A stretch of DNA of 64,000 nt from Epilithonimonas hungarica (GTDB taxonomy: Bacteria > Bacteroidota > Bacteroidia > Flavobacteriales > Weeksellaceae), in assembly GCF_900102265.1 (NCBI RefSeq), contig NZ_FNBH01000005.1, positions 175,797 through 239,796 of the forward strand, given 5' to 3'. Position numbers and translations under genes: made by a program. The notes below the pieces were generated by a model. The model ran no database searches and was not told where the DNA came from. It saw nothing but the letters and a program-made list of their open reading frames with translations. Shown piece after piece: positions 61,067 to 64,000 of this stretch. Positions within the stretch are counted from its first letter, which is position 1. Each line of letters opens with the position of its first letter.

Positions 61067-62428
61067 ATGAAATATTTTTATTTATTATTGGTCTTAATTT
61101 CAGGGGCTTCTGAAGCTCAGATTTTTGATCTTGTTCCTCTTGTACAAAATGGTTCGAAAGACAAAAGAATCAATCTCGTCATTCTCGGAGATGGCTATAC
61201 TGCAAGTGAGCAATCTGCTTTTATGGAAGATGCAACCTTTGTTTCTGATTATTTGATGAATAAACAACCTTATTCCAATTATAAAAATTATTTCAATGTT
61301 TATGCTCTTAAAGTGATCTCCCCGCAAAGTGGCGTAAAACATCCGGGAACAGCTTCTGACGTTACAGAACCGGTAATTCCGGTTTCTAATCCGACTAATT
61401 ATTTCAACACCTCTTATGATACCTCCGGGACGCACCGTTGCATATATGGAAGTGTAAACAAAGTCACTCAAACTTTAGCCGCCAATATCCCTGAATTCGA
61501 TATGGCTTTAATTTTAGGAAACGATACGGAATATGGAGGCTGCGGTGGAACTTATGCATTCCTTTCCAGGAACGAGCAAGCTCCGGATGTTGCCTATCAC
61601 GAGTTAGGGCATTCTTTCGGAAAATTGGCTGATGAGTATTGGTTTTCCGGTTCCGGAGAATCTCCTAATAAAACAAAAACTTCTGACCCGGAAACAGTTC
61701 GTTGGAAAAATTGGCTGAACACAGGAAGTGTCGGGATTTATCAATTTTCTGAAAATACAGCTTGGTATCGTCCGCATCAGAATTGCGAAATGCGATATCT
61801 GAACAAACAGTTCTGCAATGTTTGCAAGGAAACTTTGGTTGAAAAAATTCATACGGTTAAAAATCCTATTGATAGTTTTACACCAACAAATACTTCTACA
61901 ATTAGTACAAATTCAAATATTGATTTAGTAGTAAACCTAATTCTCCCAATTCCCAACACTTTAAAATCCGAGTGGAAAGTCAATGGAACGACTATTCAGA
62001 ATGATGTCAGTAATATCACAATTCAACCGGATCAATTGAATGTTGGAAATAATACGGTTCTCTTCAGTGTTTATGATAACACGACAATGGTAAGAACTAA
62101 TAATCACAGTACAATCCATCTCTCCACCATTAGTTGGACAATCAGCAAAACACAGCTTGGAGTTTCGGATATAAAATCAAATGAATATGATTTCGTTCTA
62201 TATCCAAATCCTGCGAAAGATTACTTCATCTTGGAAGGTAAATCAATTTCCAATGAGAAAATCAAAGTCGAAATTCTTGATTCTTCCGGAAAGTTAATCA
62301 AAAAACAAAACATAGATCCTAATCAAAAAGATAAAATCGATATCTCTAGACTCAATTCTCAGAATTATATTATCAATGCTTATAAAGATGGACAGCTTAT
62401 TTTATCTCAGAAAATGATAAAGAATTAA
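61067..62428 (+). CDS. Secreted M64-family (IgA peptidase) metalloprotease with T9SS sorting domain
   Basis: 453 residues. Signal peptide to about residue 17. NLVILGDGYTASEQSAF near 38-54 and the zinc site YHELGHSFGKLADEYWF (HExxHxxGxLxDEY, about 175-191) define the M64 family; a cysteine group CEMRYLNKQFCNVCKE follows at about 243-258. The last about 75 residues (DFVLYPNPAKDYFILEG ... KIDISRLNSQNYIINA) form a T9SS type A sorting domain. An extracellular protease, third such cargo in the window. It lies 5 bases after the lipoprotein gene. Confidence 0.92.
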   Translation: MKYFYLLLVLISGASEAQIFDLVPLVQNGSKDKRINLVILGDGYTASEQSAFMEDATFVSDYLMNKQPYSNYKNYFNVYALKVISPQSGVKHPGTASDVTEPVIPVSNPTNYFNTSYDTSGTHRCIYGSVNKVTQTLAANIPEFDMALILGNDTEYGGCGGTYAFLSRNEQAPDVAYHELGHSFGKLADEYWFSGSGESPNKTKTSDPETVRWKNWLNTGSVGIYQFSENTAWYRPHQNCEMRYLNKQFCNVCKETLVEKIHTVKNPIDSFTPTNTSTISTNSNIDLVVNLILPIPNTLKSEWKVNGTTIQNDVSNITIQPDQLNVGNNTVLFSVYDNTTMVRTNNHSTIHLSTISWTISKTQLGVSDIKSNEYDFVLYPNPAKDYFILEGKSISNEKIKVEILDSSGKLIKKQNIDPNQKDKIDISRLNSQNYIINAYKDGQLILSQKMIKN

Positions 62429-62441
62429 GTTATAATTAAGT

Positions 62442-62449
62442 ATTTTTGC
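62442..62449 (+). promoter_or_regulatory. Promoter -7 box of rnpB
   Basis: TATTTTTG ends 6 bases before the first base of the P1 stem of RNase P RNA, which calibrates the box-to-start distance in this genome. Confidence 0.75.
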
Positions 62450-62454
62450 CAACT

Positions 62455-62750
62455 GAGAAGCGTGGCTTGTTGATTCAAATTCATTTTTGGGTAGGAAAGT
62501 CCGGACACCATAGGGCAGTATAGCGGATAACATCCGCCATTTGTAAAAATAGGACAAGTGCAACAGAAAGCAAGTACAGTTCGGCTGTAGTGAAACCAGG
62601 TAAACTCTATACGGTGCAATGCTAAGTATATCATCAGTCAAGGGCGGCTCGTCCGTTGATGAGGGGTAAGCAGCTCAAGATTTTCAGTAATGTCAATCGT
62701 AGATAAATAACAAGCTTCAACAGAATCCGGCTTATAGCGCTTCTCTATTT
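62455..62750 (+). ncRNA. rnpB: RNase P RNA component (bacterial class A)
   Basis: Conserved cores are visible in order: GGAAAGTCCGGACACCATAG (about 62496), GGGCAGTA, ACAGAAAGC, GTAAACTC (about 62601), AGATAAATAAC (62701) and ACAGAATCCGGCTTATAG (about 62720). The ends pair as stem P1: GAGAAGCG at 62456-62463 with CGCTTCTC at 62738-62745. This ribozyme trims the 5' leader of tRNA precursors with the RnpA protein. A T-rich run follows at 62746-62753. The 3' end touches the stop codon of the convergent gene at 62745. Confidence 0.95.
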
Positions 62751-63800
62751 TTTGATTTGGGAATGTTGGTAATTCTTAATGATAAAGTTAATTCCTGTTT
62801 CCAATATTTCGCCCATAGTTTTACATTTCTTGAATTGGGAATTGTAAGTCAATTTTTGAAGAGAAGTACTCAATTCGGAGATTTTTTCTGGCGTGGAAAT
62901 GTTATCTGTCTTCATAATTTCTATCAAATCTTTATATCTCTGATTACTTGTCAGAACTCTTTTAGCAATAGCAGACCTTACCTCTTTTCTATATTGCTCT
63001 ATCGAATTAGGTTTGAGTTTTTCATTTACGAGTTCCACCATTTTGAAATTCTCTTTAAAATATTGGGGAACGTATATTTTAAGTTGTCCCTCATAACTCT
63101 GTTGGTCAAAATCGATTGCTCTAATTCTATAAACCACTTGGTCAAAATCATGAATAGGAATCACCACATAGTTGTATGAACGCATATCACCTAGTAATCC
63201 TATCATACATCTTTCATTGAATTTTACATATTCTTTTGCAATTTGAGCTTTTTCAGGTTCAGTACAATCTGGTAAATAATTTTCGATGAAAACATCACCC
63301 GGTATTCCTAAAATATGTTCTTCAATCAGCGTATCTTTATAAACAAGAAAGTTGATTCTGTTCGGTGAAAAGATATCTTCAAACTCTAATCCATAAATTC
63401 TTGAGGCATCAGCTTTTTTGATGTAGAAGTTGGTATAATTATCATTGAGAATATTCCTTACTCTGATTCTAAAAGGTTTAGAGTTTCCAAATGTACAGAA
63501 ATGTATAGAATCAACTTTTAAAAACGGTAAAGTTTCTTCATCACCATCAGAGTGTAAAAGTGTGTATATCTTGTTAAGACTAGTCTCAATCTCTAAATAT
63601 TCAAATTCAGGATAGAAAACATCCAGCCAATAAGTATCTTTTCCATTTTTATCAACTAAGGAAGTATAACCCGAAAATCTCAAAAGATCCTCATAAAAGA
63701 TTTTAATATGAGTAGTTCTGTTATTTTTCTCAAGATATTCTTCCAGTGATTTACCAATTGGATATATCGGTTTTCTGAATTCTATTTTAATATCTCTCAT
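62745..63800 (-). CDS. Hypothetical protein with a kinase-like catalytic loop
   Basis: 351 residues from the ATG at 63800 (the frame is open to 63896, but those residues look non-coding). No signal peptide. A stretch resembles protein-kinase-like folds: a strand with paired lysines FYIKKAD (126-131), GLEFEDIF (137-144) as a possible helix C, a hinge-like LVYKDTLIEEHILG, GLLGDMRSYNYVV (201-213) like the catalytic D-x4-N loop, and IRAIDFDQ (226-233) like the metal-binding DFD. I do not recognise a named family. The N-terminal 110 and C-terminal 100 residues show no motif. Convergent with rnpB. Confidence 0.6.
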   Translation of the reverse strand: MRDIKIEFRKPIYPIGKSLEEYLEKNNRTTHIKIFYEDLLRFSGYTSLVDKNGKDTYWLDVFYPEFEYLEIETSLNKIYTLLHSDGDEETLPFLKVDSIHFCTFGNSKPFRIRVRNILNDNYTNFYIKKADASRIYGLEFEDIFSPNRINFLVYKDTLIEEHILGIPGDVFIENYLPDCTEPEKAQIAKEYVKFNERCMIGLLGDMRSYNYVVIPIHDFDQVVYRIRAIDFDQQSYEGQLKIYVPQYFKENFKMVELVNEKLKPNSIEQYRKEVRSAIAKRVLTSNQRYKDLIEIMKTDNISTPEKISELSTSLQKLTYNSQFKKCKTMGEILETGINFIIKNYQHSQIKK

Positions 63801-63931
63801 TTTACTAGTTAAGAATGCTAAAATAGTAAAAATAAGCCTGATATCTCTCCCTTCCGGTGTATGAAGGGGATACAGGGGCCTTATCTCCATTGTCACCTGG
63901 CTGTGGGGTACGGGCTTGTCCTATAGGGTAC

Positions 63932-63968
63932 AAAAAAGGCCCATCCGGACAGATAGATGGACGGGGCC
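63932..63968 (-). terminator. Terminator for a gene entering from the right
   Basis: GGCCC-A-TCCG / GACGGGGCC imperfect GC-rich stem (63938-63968) with an A-run at 63932-63937, so a T-run on the minus strand. The gene it serves lies beyond the window; I see no gene in 63801-64000. Confidence 0.6.
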
Positions 63969-64000
63969 ATATACCAAAAAAAAACGCTCATCAATTACTT

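Noticed and set aside
63801..63896. N-terminal extension of the kinase-like protein
   Set aside because: The residues are unlike a domain start and the region is AT-rich upstream DNA; MRDIKIEFRKPIYP at 63800 is a natural beginning, though I have no promoter box to prove it.
63840..64000. End of an rRNA or tRNA operon at the right edge
   Set aside because: The GC-rich hairpin with T-run would suit one, but no rRNA or tRNA sequence is visible in the window.

Overview
The window looks like a chromosome segment of a flavobacterium in the Chryseobacterium/Weeksellaceae group. It is AT-rich and Shine-Dalgarno-like sites are not conspicuous. More than 20 genes carry the Bacteroidetes -7 promoter box TAnnTTTG, most often 18-27 bases before the start codon. 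Three secreted proteins end in a type IX secretion (Por/T9SS) C-terminal sorting domain. NusB is the long Bacteroidetes form and ComEC lacks the metallo-beta-lactamase domain. I see no insertion sequence, prophage, CRISPR array or tRNA; the only RNA gene recognised is rnpB.

Layout. 1-11.9 kb: end of an outer-membrane barrel gene, a glycosyltransferase, an LpxH-like phosphoesterase, a dicarboxylate symporter, a serine hydrolase with a carbohydrate-binding-like tail, the Fe-S factors Mrp and NifU, a YkvA-family protein, GpsA, an M23 peptidase and trigger factor. 12-31 kb (accessory, surface and envelope): a large/small pair of secreted proteins, a probable zinc uptake locus (small CxxCH membrane protein, TonB-dependent receptor, His-rich lipoprotein), NdpA, a three-gene operon of cysteine-bearing secreted proteins with a TlpA thioredoxin and a divergent XRE regulator, a conserved gene preceded by an 8 x 21-bp array, small secreted and thioredoxin genes, a second serine hydrolase with a twin-palindrome promoter, and a second, larger copy of the large/small secreted pair. 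31-47 kb (mostly housekeeping): DnaK, an M43 protease, Ppk1-Ppx, a luciferase-like oxidoreductase, a giant T9SS cargo, ComEC, LpxB with a DinB-like partner, DUF2480 and DUF937 proteins and a THX-like ribosomal protein. 48-64 kb: a TPR-AraC regulator, a tail-fibre-like secreted protein, repeat-rich intergenic DNA, AspS, a short-chain dehydrogenase, an AroC-thioredoxin-TlpA operon, a NusB-DUF1573-YajC operon, an ECF sigma factor with a membrane partner, a lipoprotein, an M64 protease, rnpB, and a protein with a kinase-like catalytic loop.

How the parts fit. Envelope functions dominate: lipid A synthesis (LpxB, LpxH-like), peptidoglycan hydrolysis (M23), Sec and chaperone functions (YajC, trigger factor, DnaK), extracytoplasmic thiol chemistry (four thioredoxin-fold proteins), metal uptake and secreted cargo. 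Polyphosphate synthesis and degradation are paired. Intergenic spaces hold several dispersed inverted-repeat families that recur within the window.

Most worth following: the duplicated large/small secreted pair and the short module its proteins share; the kinase-like protein beside rnpB; three genes whose promoter box sits only 4-5 bases from the ATG; the twin-palindrome promoter; and two arrays with a 21-bp period.
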